DNA of 64,000 nt, from contig JAVGVS010000488.1 of NCBI GenBank assembly GCA_032718565.1, forward strand, positions 1 through 64,000, in the 5' to 3' direction. This DNA is from Distichodus sexfasciatus (Eukaryota; Chordata; Actinopteri; Characiformes; Distichodontidae). Positions 55,201 through 64,000 of the stretch are shown here, in pieces. The notes beneath the pieces were generated by a model that was given only the letters and a program-made list of their open reading frames with translations, searched no databases and was not told the DNA's origin. The first letter of the stretch is position 1; every line of letters begins with the position of its first letter. The position numbers and the translations under genes were made by a program.

Positions 55201-55849
55201 AGTGTGGACGTAAACATAAAAAATTTCCATTTTTATAAATACCCAGCTACGTGTGTAAAATATAACTCCAGTTCTTGCCAACGCGCTTTAAGAAACCTTC
55301 CACAAACCTTTGACAATATGAAAAAATCAAGAAAATATCTGATTAAATGTAACTACATAATGCTTAGGGTTTCATTTTCCCTGATAATATCAGTTCATTG
55401 GGCTTGTGGTTGACTCAAATATGCATTATGAAGGTGTGACCTGCAAAAGCTAATTTCTAGGCTGATATAATTTATAGGCTGATACAGTGGCTGATCACTG
55501 TTCCTTATCCCCACAGAGAGCACCATTGACATGTAAACGAAAAATGTAACATGATAATACAATGAAGGAACTTTATCATTTCAGTAAGAATATCCATACA
55601 AGAAAGTGAATACAGTTCAGTGAAGTTCAGGAGTTGGAGAAACTTGTGTGATCCCGTTTGATGCAAGAAAAATCTTCTTTTGTGTTGCCTCCTTTTGTGT
55701 TTGCAAACAGTTGCGTTTTTTATTCGATGCATGTGTTGGAGTCAGTGTTGCTAGATTGGTCAGATTCCCTCTTAATTTGTCTTTTTTATAAGGTTAGGTA
55801 AAAATTAAACCCTAGGGCACACACACTCACACAATGGCACTCGCTCACA

Positions 55850-56045
55850 CCTTACAGGGCCAATTTACAGCCACCAATTAACCTATATTGCATGCTTTTG
55901 GAGTATGGGAGCAAACCGGAGAAAACCCACGGGAACATGAGGAGAGCACGCAAACTCCAGACAGAAAGGCCCTATGGCTAACCTGGGGATCCAACCCCAG
56001 ACCTTCTTGCTGTGAAGCAGCAATGCTAACCACTGCCCCACCAGA
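55850..56045 (-). mobile_element. S2 SINE copy
   Basis: The minus strand carries the GGTGGGGCAGTGGTTAGCAT head, the B-box-like GGTTGGATCC, and TTTCTCCGGTTTGCTCCCAT in place of the usual TTTCCTCCCACAG part. Confidence 0.8.
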
Positions 56046-56565
56046 ACTCCCGCCTCCAATCATTTTATAATCACTAGTTATCTTAATGTCGATCTATCAA
56101 ATACATTTAAAATTCCTGTTCATATATCAAATTGTATATGTCAGACATACTTGCAATGTCAATTTCCCCCCCAATATTGTACAGCCCTTAGTCTCAATCC
56201 ATAACAGATTATCTTTGGTTATTTGATACTTAATGATATCCAGTTAATTTAAAATTTACTCTTGGATGGGAAGTTGTGGACCAATCTGGCAACCGTGACT
56301 GCAGTGCGGGTGGGTGGGAATATTGGGTTAAATTTGGACGGGGACATGCAGGTCGTCCTGTTGAGATGCATTGCTGTTCGTGGATATTTGAGCTCTGGAG
56401 GACGATCGGATGCTTTTTCCCACGGGTACTTTTGTGGCCTCTACAATTGTAGCCCTTAAAACTGAATGGAAGTCTTAATAGCAATCTCTCCAGAGCGAGA
56501 TGTCTTATCTTTGGGAGGCTGGAAGTCTCACCGTAGGTAGGGCACATGTACAGCATGGGTTAAAT

Positions 56566-56697
56566 TTAGGAGTAGTTTTCACAGTGACTCCCACTTTCTA
56601 TTTTGCGTGCAGCAGGGCCCAGCTCCACTTTACACACGCGCTGTGCAAATTTCAGAGAGCATAGAGTCTCCCCGACGTTGCTCTCCAGAGAGGAAAT
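56566..56697 (-). CDS. kifc2: kifc2-like last coding exon
   Basis: Encodes ISSLESNVGETLCSLKFAQR, VCKVELGPAARKIESGSHCE, NYS and TAA. The motor ends at VELGPA and only about 15 residues follow. A possible GTGGGA donor inside the tail could lead to a longer alternative end. Confidence 0.88.
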   Translation of the reverse strand: MSSLESNVGETLCSLKFAQRVCKVELGPAARKIESGSHCENYS

Positions 56698-59600
56698 CTG
56701 CAAGAGAAAATAGAAGATATGAATGTGGTTGCTAAGGCAGTGAATTTTTTACCTTGCTCTTGCTTACAGTTCCTGAGTTCTGACAGAGCCAGCGCTTAAG
56801 TGTGGTGAAATGAGGACCACAAATAAAATCCCGCCCCAACTACTGAGTTCAACCAATAGAGGAGCTGCACGGTGAATATATTAGTGACATCAAACCCTTC
56901 ATCTAGAGCTTTATACAACACACCTTCTTGTGATTCCACCTTTAATTGGTTGTAGTGAAATCCACCAGCACATCACCAATCCATTTCCACTAATAGATGC
57001 ATATGTTGTATATTTTACGGCTCAAAGGCAGAAGTCACAGCAAAACAGTGGATTGTAAAAGAACAGCAACCTGGACGACGAACCAAACGCTTCTCTTGGC
57101 ACAGTTGCTGCTTATTCTGCTCAAATACGGCAGCGAGTCCACTTTCCGACAGAACGCGTGCATCATGTGTGGAGCCTGGTCACTTTGACACAAACTAATC
57201 ACTATGGAACACAACTTGAACATTGATACTGTGATATCTTTTACTATTTACGTAGATTTCCATCAACATTTGGGGCTGTTGTCGGTAACTAAAAGAAGGT
57301 CTTCACCATCAAGCCTGTATCTTTGTATCAACTCATTATTGTGGTGTATCTGCAGGACGTCCTTTCTTTCACGGAAAGTGTGCGGTCTCCGTCTTGGTGT
57401 GTGTAGCGCTGCTGCCATCGTGCAACTCTTTACTGGTTTAGGAGTCATCTCCAGCTTTCTTAAATCATTTAGGAGCTGAGACCTAGTCTTAACACTTAAC
57501 TTTCATGCTGCTACTTATTCTTAAGTCTGAGAGTAAGAGAAAATCAGCAGCATCCACAAGAGTGGGCGTCAAGCAGCGTTAAGTATATTGTGGGCCCTAG
57601 ACGGTGCTATGAGCGATTCCCCTATGCTGTATGATGTAGCAGTGCAGCATCCTGTACCTGTACCACCATAGCAGTTTTGTTCCCCTTCCCCAGCGAGTCC
57701 TGCAACAGGTACGTGAGCCGTGAGTTCCTGAAGGGGATGTGTGTCTGACGGCCTCTCAGTGCCTGGATCACGTCCCCCAGAGCCAGCAAAGAGCGGTTGA
57801 TGTTCTGGGCTTCCTTAAGCCGCTCGCCTTCCGCCCCGGATTTCCACACACGCTCTGAACCAGCCAAGTCCACCAGGTTCAACTTTCCTGGAGGAGGAGG
57901 AGGAGAAGCATCTGCATTAATGAGTGTTAGTTGAGTAAAGGCACTGCATGTAGAAACCTGCCTTTCCAAACTTCCTCTGCATGATTCCAAATATCTACTC
58001 TCTCTTTTGTAGATATTTTCAAGCCTCACCTTTCTCCTCACCACACCCATCGCTTTATACGGCTTAAATAAGATCAGATGATTAATTTGCGTAAATAATC
58101 TGTTAGAATCCAGATTAATTAATGCATTAAGATTTGTGGCCATGGTTTAAAAATATTTTCTCAAAATTGCCTCTCTGTGTAGAGTTGGGGTCAAGACCAA
58201 CTAAACCAAGGCTGAGACAAGACCCAGACCGGAGTGTGTCGAAGCCGAGACAAGACCAAGACTCTGAAGGGCCGACACCAAGACCGGACCAATGCACGTT
58301 TCACACCACATTACAAATAAGTGGAAGATGCAATGCCTAAGCAATATTAAAGATGTTTATTCAATATTTCTCTCTTACATATCTATAATGAGGAAATCAC
58401 TTCACTGGAAGCAGTTATCAACACTGATCACATCATATGTTAAACTCAACAAACCACAGTGAACACTCCTCAAGACCAAACTCACTGTGTTATTGACTTG
58501 CAATAAAAGCATTTTTAGCGTTTTCTACAGTTATTTCTTACTCTATAACATTATATAATGAACAAAAACATCTGGATACAGAATAAAAGTATTTGATAAA
58601 TAATACATTTTTCTATATGTATTTTTCCCTATTGATTACTCTCTAACATTATGAAATGAAAAAAAAAAATTCTAATCAATTGAAAATAAAGAAATACTAA
58701 AGTTTTGGATTCATTTTGGTCTATAAAATGAGCTGTTTGTGAGCTTTCTGGAAGAGAACTACATTTTTGTGCATGATGGCGTTCCATATTAGAGTCGCAA
58801 GCGCTAACACATGTTTACATCGTGAACAATGTTATTAACGCGTTTTTATACAATTCAGTCTTTGTGCAGGGAATTACTCTGTAAGTTAAGGGGATTCTGA
58901 GTTATTTAAACACCAATTAATAAACTACGCAAAATGCCTGCATCGCTCTCAAAGAGTTTTAATAGTAATATTCTCAGAGTTCTGGTCTCGGCTGGTCTCC
59001 AAATAAAATCCAGAGTGCTACAACACTACTATAAACACACATCTTAGTTAGACATTCTTTACACGTTCATCATCTTTCATTTGCCTTGTCACACTCCACC
59101 ACTTTGGGAGCCACAGTAAGACATTGAGCAACTAACTGACCAGAGGATTTGGTTCCAGTGGCAAGGTCCGTCCCGTTCACAGTGACGGTGAGCAGGGCAT
59201 GCGATCGAGAGCTGTGCTGGTTCATTTGTGTGCCAAATGTGATCCTGTTTCTTCTGGCTGTGGCTAGGATCTATGTACATGCAAACATTTTAAGGTCATA
59301 CACATGATATTTACTTAATTTAAAAAGAACAGCTTTAGCGCAAGAAGGTGGACTCACTTTTTTGATGTGCTGAAAGCTCTTGACCTCTCTGACTCGGAGG
59401 CCAGGCACGTGGAGCTGACCTGTTCCATCAGGGTTGATTTTGATGTCCAGCTTCTCTCCATCTTTACTCAGGAGATCTCTACAGTTCATGAAGGACAGAA
59501 GGCACAAGCACGTTCTCTTAAAAGACGGATGCTGTCAGAGCAGAGAAGATTCTCGTCTCCCTTATTCAAGCTATTTCTGCTTGTTTGTATCTGAAAATGT

Positions 59601-62600
59601 TTAAAAGTAATTCCACTTCCCTATCTGTCCATACCAAGCACCCTCATTTGGTGGACACAGCTTCTTGAATCTACAACCGCAACCACAGCGCCTGCACCGA
59701 CAATCACCTCTGCAGCCAGCAGCCACATCGAGAACGTCGAACTACGCCGTCGAATAGTTCCACTGCAGCTTCAGGTGATAAGTGATCTCTCTGCTTTAGT
59801 TATTGTTTTGGGATATATTTTATAAAAACTGTAATAAATTTACATTGTAGTTGTAATATAAGAAATGTTTGAAATTAGTTCGGGGCTTACTTATTATTAC
59901 TGTATTTTTATAATGATACAAACCAGGTGTACTGTTGAGTACTGGTACCGAACCCCAGGTACTGGTACCGATACCAATATTGGTTCAGATGTGAAAGGTA
60001 CCCAACCCTAATCGTTACACCCCTTGTCAAACGTACCTGAGAACCTCATTGTAGATTTCCACAGAACTGACAGTGACCGTATATGCCCACATGTCCTTCC
60101 TCTCCTCGATCTCGTTGAACAGGTGCTTCAGCGCCCGCTGGTTGATGCCTGGGTTCTCCACCGTACCCTGAGCAGAAGAGGATGTAATAACACAACTTGA
60201 CGACCAGAGTGACTCATTGATGAGAACAGATTACACAATCAAATCAGCAGTTATATTTCCAGAAATCATTGCTGTGCTCGTTTCCCACTAAGTGTCGTAC
60301 CTCCATGGTGTAAGTCTTGCCCGAACCTGTCTGGCCATAAGCAAAGATGCAGACGTGATATCCGTCTATGCAGGATGTGATCAGAGGCTCAATTTCTTGA
60401 AATACCTGCAAACGTACAAACATATTACATTACTTGTCTCTTCCGTCTTTATTAAGGTCCTACTGTAGTAGACCTCCTTTACACCTGTTTGGAATCTTTT
60501 CCAGACCCTCCAGGACTTTGCAACACTGCGATCGCAACTATTAATGCAAATTCAGCTACGACCCTGCAACTTTTTGTCAATTTTTGACCAATCATTGTCG
60601 TTTCCTGCAAAACGTTGAGCCATACGCCAGCAAACTCACTTCCTTTTTACTTTTAGAAGATGCAGAAAACGTGTGATACAAAACGCCTCACATTTACCTT
60701 CAAAAATAACTAAATGATTAATGGTTAATAAAAATAATAGTGGCTTTGTTCCCTTCATTTTTATTAATTATTAAAGAATCATTATAAAGGGGGACAAATT
60801 TTTCCACAACTTTATCGCAACAAAATGCCTTAAACACTAAACACTAAAAACAGTGCAGCCGCGGATCACTAGAGTCGAAAACCTCTGTTATAATCGATTA
60901 GGAACAACGAGTGGTGGGAGAAAGCGCCAAGAAAGTGAGGAGAAAGCGCTCTGGAAGTGAGGTTTTGAGCGCTCTTGGCGGAAAAACACGTTTGTTGGAC
61001 ACAGGCATTTATGCGATTAATGTCAACACCCCTAGTGGAATGATATACTCAAATTCCATACAATATTCTCTAAGAAAGTGAACACTTACTGCCTGATAAA
61101 ACCATACTAATTTGCTGGTGTTCCGGTTTCAAGCCTCATGTTTGTTGAAGGATGTTAAGTTTTTGGTTACCTCCTCCTGTGTAGCTTGCGGATGAAAGAC
61201 TCTGTCCAGCTCAAAGCTCTTTGCTTTCCCTTTACTCAGGACAGTGAGGGCAGATTCATTGTGAGGGTCAGTGGTCACGACAACCGCCTGGCCTTCCTCA
61301 TGCTGGTCTTCTTTAAGGACCGGCTTCACGCGGCACAGAACACGGATGTTGCCTGAGGGGAGAGGTGTTTTATCAGCCTGTTCTTTGCTACGTAAGATTG
61401 CAAGTGTATTAATGCTGTGGTCTGGCTACCTTTCAGCTCCACAAGCTGCTCGTGGTACTTCCTGCGGAGCGCAACCTCCTTCCTGTACTTCTCCAGAAGA
61501 TCCTTATTGGCCTCTGACATTTCATTTATTGCTGCTGAAATCTGTGGAACGTTGCAAGAATTTTGAGAGAGGAGACAATGAGCCTCATTCACCAACCGTT
61601 CATAAGAAGAAATCAGTTTTTATGATGATTCTGACATTAACCTGTTTGTGTCACTTTTGTCTTATTTAACATTTGGCAAGAACAGAATCTAAAAATGGTG
61701 AAGAGCACACTTATGCAAATCCTATTGTAGGCCTGTTTGTGCAAAAGATTATTTTATTGAGTTTCCTTCAATTCTGCAGTTGCATAATATTTTACTATTT
61801 AAATATCAAAGAACAAATCTAACAAAAAATCTAACAAATCTAACAAAAAAGAATATATTGCAAACCACCCAGAGTTTTGCAATGTTGTGATTGCAACTAT
61901 TAATGCAAAGTCAGCCAATCCCTGTGAATTCATTACTACAGTGCATTTTTGACCAATTACCGCAATTTTTCCGCAATTTTTGACCAATCATTGTCGTCAG
62001 CGAACTCACTTCCTTGTTACGTTTAGAAGACGCAAAAAACGTGATAAATACGTTTACCTCACATTTACTTTTTAAAATAACTAAATGATTAATGGTTAAT
62101 AAAAAGAAGTGGTTTTGTTCCCTTCATTTTAACTCATTGTTAAAGAACCATTATAAAGGGAGACAAAATCGCTATTTTTTTGCAACTTTATTGCAACAAA
62201 ACACCTAAAAACACTGCAACTTTCATCACATTTTTTTTAGAAATGTTGTTGCAAAAATCAGGCATTTTAGGCTGATCAGAGACTGATATTGTTGAGTGAG
62301 ACGTACTGCTGTTTTAACACTCAAGATTTTACTCCATATTCATTCATTTTATTCATCCACTCCCAGATGATCTTATTTCCTCATTGTTACATAACAGTAT
62401 TTAACTGTAAACATCCATGTGTAGGGACAAGAACGTGGAATGAAGAGCTTCAGATAAACATTTGAGCACCATAATGGGACCTGGCTCCTTCCTGAAGACT
62501 TTTGAAGGCAGATTTGAATTGTATTTAAAGCTTTTTGCTGCAGGCGTTGTTTCATTCATTGAATCAGCATTTCCCAATTCCGGTCCTCGCGGCCCACTGC

Positions 62601-64000
62601 TCTGCACAGATTCGACTTTCCCAACCCACAGCACAGCTGATGCTACTGATTAGCTAATTAGTAATGTACGACCAGCGTGCGACAGTGCAGGAAATACAGA
62701 ATATGTGTAGAGCAGTGGGCTGCGAGGACTGGGATTGAGAAACACTGCATGAAATGATATTAAGTGGATTGGGTACTTGCCTGTTTCTTGGCCTCTTTGA
62801 TGGCAGCTCCATAAAATTCAGAGAAGTTGCGCACTTGGCTGCGTAGGCTGGCATAGTCTGTCTTTATGGAGCGTAGGTTTGAAGGAAGAGCACTCAGACG
62901 CCTCTGTAGGGCTGATGAAAACATACAGACGCATAGAATCATTGGTTTGTGTGTATATACTGTATATATACTGTACATATATATATGTCTTTCATTCCAT
63001 TTCGAGACCTTAGAATAAGGATTGGGAATATATAAGATTTGATCAGTATCAATGCCATTGTTGATTCTGCCTATCAATCCAATTCCTTATCAATTCCCTT
63101 ATTGATTCCTGAGTAGTTTTTTGAGTGTGAAAAAAGTAGTTCTACACATTGATATTGATATTCAGAGTTGTTATTATACAGAGACATTCTATGGTGTAGT
63201 TTATGAAGAACAATAAGGTTAGTGCAGGTGGAAACACTTAGATATAGGATATAGAATCAAATTATTTGATAACAAATCATGCATTTTTCTATATTTATTT
63301 TTTACTCTCTAACATTATAGAATGTAATAAATATTTTCTGATTAATGTAAAATGAAGAAATACTGAAGTTTTGGTCATTTTTCAGCATTTGGACTGATTT
63401 TGGTCTATAACTCATTTTTGACTCATTTCTGGGAGAGAAGTACATTTTTGTCATGAGGGCGTTCCATATGAGAGCTGCGGCACAATAACGCTGTGGACGC
63501 GCGTCGGGAATAAATCAAGTAAATGTCTGTACTGTGAGTAGAACGCTGGTTGTTGTTATTTATCAGCTAAAATATAAGTTTTGTCTGTAATAAATGGGAA
63601 GATTGAACTGAACTGGAAGGTTTTAGTGAATGTTGGACTTCCCTGTGAGAGTCGTGAGCGCTAACAAACGCAGCGTGTGTGTTTACATGGTGAAAAATAT
63701 CATTTCTCCGTCATGATTCCTTGTGGTTGAAGGTCAAGTCGCAGAGAGTGTGACGTAATGAACCGTGACACAAAACTTAGGGAAAAGTGGAAAATGTGGT
63801 GCTGGGAAATGAGAGAATTGTTAAGAAGAATCGATAGGAGGAAATTGGAGGTGCACAATTCTGATGGAACTGATCAGTTGGAACCGTTTTTCGATTTCCA
63901 CCCCTACTTAGAATTTCAACCATCTCAAACCATCTGTTCTACATGGCAATGTTGGCACAAACTCACTCATAAACTGGTCTTGCAGGCTCTGCAGGTGCTC
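56566..64000 (-). CDS. kifc2: KIFC2-like kinesin-14, C-terminal motor (3' ten exons, partial gene)
   Basis: A C-terminal (kinesin-14) microtubule motor; the family generally moves toward minus ends. Ten exons join in phase to 435 residues plus stop. The order is a coiled-coil neck (EHLQSLQDQFM onward, then YRKEVALRRKYHEQLVELKG), the motor start NIRVLCRVKPV, the P-loop GQTGSGKTYTM, switch I NQHSSRSH, switch II DLAGSE, then NRSLLALGDVIQALRGRQ, GETLCSLKFAQRV and the short tail VELGPAARK. The motifs NQ.SSRSHAL, INRSLLALG and KVELGPA.RK are closest to KIFC2; KIFC3 is the alternative, and the human linkage gives no help. The tail after the motor is short. The N-terminal coiled coil and start codon lie beyond position 64000. 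Confidence 0.88.
56780..57600 (-). mobile_element. relic of a PIF/Harbinger-type transposon
   Basis: It holds the transposase fragment described separately, with a CTTAAGTGTGGTG-like left edge and a TCTTAACACTTAACTTT-like right edge. It lies in the last intron of the kinesin gene. Boundaries are approximate. Confidence 0.45.
57263..57448 (-). pseudogene. N-terminal fragment of a Harbinger (HARBI1-like) transposase
   Basis: A 61-residue open stretch; from the Met at 57418 it reads MAAALHTPRRRPHTFRERKD, followed by NELIQRYRLDGEDLLLVTD. The (D/N)ELI.RYRL pattern followed by a hydrophobic helix is typical of the start of Harbinger transposases. The catalytic DDE part is absent, so it is a dead fragment. 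Confidence 0.5.
57658..57887 (-). CDS. kifc2: kifc2-like exon carrying switch II
   Basis: Acceptor TCCTCCAG after an unusually pure CTC tract. Encodes KLNLVDLAGSERVWKSGAEG, then INRSLLALGDVIQALRGRQ and PFRNSRLTYLLQDSLG and MVVQ. Donor GTACAG. Phase 1 in, phase 0 out. Confidence 0.95.
58180..59020 (-). repeat. long interspersed repeat, inverted copy of 9300-10215
   Basis: GAGACAAGACCAAGACTCTG at one end and GTCTCGGCTGGTCTCCAAAT at the other, with GAACACTCCTCAAGACCAAA between. It ends about 120 bp from a kinesin exon. Confidence 0.75.
59141..59270 (-). CDS. kifc2: kifc2-like exon carrying switch I
   Basis: Acceptor TACATAG. Encodes ILATARRNRITFGTQMNQHS, then SRSHALLTVTVNGTDLATG. Donor GTCAGT (59135-59140). 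Ends in phase 1. Confidence 0.92.
59358..59478 (-). CDS. kifc2: kifc2-like exon, motor core
   Basis: Acceptor CTGTAG. Encodes DLLSKDGEKLDIKINPDGTG, QLHVPGLRVREVKSFQHIKK. Donor GTGAGT (59352-59357). Phase 2 in, phase 0 out. Confidence 0.93.
59590..60036. other. kinesin intron with a GGTACCGATACC repeat scrap
   Basis: About 59930-60012 holds GTACTGGTACCGATACCAAT and AGGTACCCAACCCTAATCG, an end fragment of a hAT-like element. The rest of the intron shows nothing recognisable. Confidence 0.5.
60037..60167 (-). CDS. kifc2: kifc2-like exon, motor core
   Basis: Encodes GTVENPGINQRALKHLFNEI, EERKDMWAYTVTVSSVEIYN and EVLR. Acceptor CTGCTCAG, donor GTACGT. Ends in phase 2. Confidence 0.95.
60301..60405 (-). 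CDS. kifc2: kifc2-like exon carrying the P-loop
   Basis: Encodes VFQEIEPLITSCIDGYHVCI and FAYGQTGSGKTYTME. The Walker A loop is intact, so ATP binding is expected. Acceptor CAG, donor GTACGA. Phase 0 on both sides. Confidence 0.95.
60505..60860 (+). repeat. CCTCCAGGATTTCG repeat, partial copy
   Basis: CCTCCAGGACTTTGCAACAC and GATCGCAACTATTAATGCAA give the unbroken site used to define the TA duplication at 14207-14667. In a kinesin intron. Confidence 0.75.
60890..61015. repeat. fragment of the GTCCACCAAAC family
   Basis: AAGCGCTCTGGAAGTGAGGT and AAACACGTTTGTTGGACACA match the right-hand part of 22035-22728. Confidence 0.6.
61171..61352 (-). CDS. kifc2: kifc2-like exon, start of motor domain
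   Basis: Acceptor CCCTCAG. Encodes NIRVLCRVKPVLKEDQHEEG, with FELDRVFHPQATQEE at its end. Donor GTAACC. The VLCR(V/L)(K/R)P start is a kinesin-14 motor beginning. Confidence 0.93.
61430..61541 (-). CDS. kifc2: kifc2-like exon, neck coiled coil
   Basis: Acceptor TTCCACAG. Encodes ISAAINEMSEANKDLLEKYR, then KEVALRRKYHEQLVELK. Donor GTAGCC. Phase 0 in, phase 1 out. Confidence 0.9.
61869..62280 (+). repeat. CCTCCAGGATTTCG repeat, partial copy
   Basis: GCAATGTTGTGATTGCAACT, GCGAACTCACTTCCTTGTTA and TTATTGCAACAAAACACC match 10945-11640. In the intron with the GC donor. Confidence 0.7.
62563..62750. mobile_element. short foldback element near the GC donor
   Basis: The left arm CCGGTCCTCGCGGCCCACTG, followed by CTCTGCACA, mirrors the right arm GAGCAGTGGGCTGCGAGGAC. 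About 185 bp, ending about 30 bp from the kinesin exon boundary at 62781. Confidence 0.7.
62781..62911 (-). CDS. kifc2: kifc2-like exon, coiled coil
   Basis: Encodes LQRRLSALPSNLRSIKTDYA, then SLRSQVRNFSEFYGAAIKEA and KKQ. The donor is AAACAG|GCAAGT: only the GC donor keeps frame with the next exon. Confidence 0.85.
63010..63905 (+). mobile_element. GGGGTGGAAATTGATCC-type hAT-like element, long copy
   Basis: Shares CAATGCCATTGTTGATTCTG with 52594-52900 and GAGAGAAGTACATTTTTG with 53093-53560. The right end TCGATTTCCACCCCTA is the complement of the TAGGGGTGGAAAT left end of the 52.6-kb copy. No transposase seen. Confidence 0.7.
63967..64000 (-). CDS. kifc2: kifc2-like exon, most upstream in window (partial)
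   Basis: Encodes EHLQSLQDQFM and then a GTGAGT donor (63961-63966). Coiled-coil composition. The 5' part of the exon is off the window. Ends in phase 1. Confidence 0.8.
   Translation of the reverse strand, partial: STCRACKTSL

Larger units (their letters stand above)
53640..55265. mobile_element. outer element of a three-level transposon nest
   Basis: CCCCATACACACATAGCCGG with GGTATTTAGAAAAACG on the left is mirrored by ATAAATACCCAGCTACGTGT on the right. The middle element (53957-55200) and the inner hAT element (54012-54833) sit inside. The outer boundaries are approximate. Confidence 0.5.

Noticed and set aside
55016..55413. Open frames of 65-108 codons on both strands
   Set aside because: They fall in the inverted ends of nested MITEs and are mirror translations of the same palindromic sequence.
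62771..62776. GT donor (CAGGCAA|GTACCC) for the kinesin exon at 62781-62911
   Set aside because: It would put the exon end in phase 1 and shift the next exon, and the whole motor, out of frame. The GC donor four bases earlier keeps the frame.

Overview
The window is nuclear DNA from a ray-finned (teleost) fish. Three vertebrate genes can be rebuilt exon by exon with matching splice phases. They sit in introns and intergenic DNA packed with fish-type repeats: tRNA-derived SINEs, short inverted-repeat DNA transposons, a LINE fragment, and CA and TC microsatellites. Nothing prokaryotic, viral or organellar was seen. The sequence does not fix the species.

Layout. (1) Positions 1-39834, minus strand: the first 13 coding exons of nbeal2 (neurobeachin-like 2), about 655 residues, ending inside the concanavalin-like domain; the rest lies beyond position 1. 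Intron 1 alone is about 21.5 kb (18314-39783). (2) 39835-43118: the space between two divergent genes, with a CpG-rich stretch next to nbeal2. (3) 43119-52013, plus strand: all seven coding exons of ccdc12, 163 residues, a Cwf18-family spliceosome protein. nbeal2 and ccdc12 are also neighbours in human (3p21.31), so this is conserved linkage. (4) 56566 to beyond 64000, minus strand: the last ten coding exons of a kinesin-14 with a C-terminal motor, closest in my reading to KIFC2. Its 5' part lies outside the window. One of its introns uses a GC donor.

The genes do not form a pathway: a vesicle and granule-trafficking scaffold, a splicing factor and a minus-end-type microtubule motor. The rest is a mobile-element landscape. 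Best supported are an 822-bp hAT-type element with a perfect 8-bp target duplication nested in older elements (53.6-55.3 kb), a ten-unit minisatellite that looks like an amplified SINE segment (20.2-20.9 kb), a 723-bp near-perfect palindrome (45.76-46.48 kb), a MITE with a TA target duplication confirmed by empty sites elsewhere in the window (14.2-14.7 kb), a Harbinger-like MITE nested in another repeat (22.0-22.7 kb), and a relic of a Harbinger-type transposase (57.26-57.45 kb). I found no convincing new biological system. The interesting material is repeat evolution and a few splice-level details.
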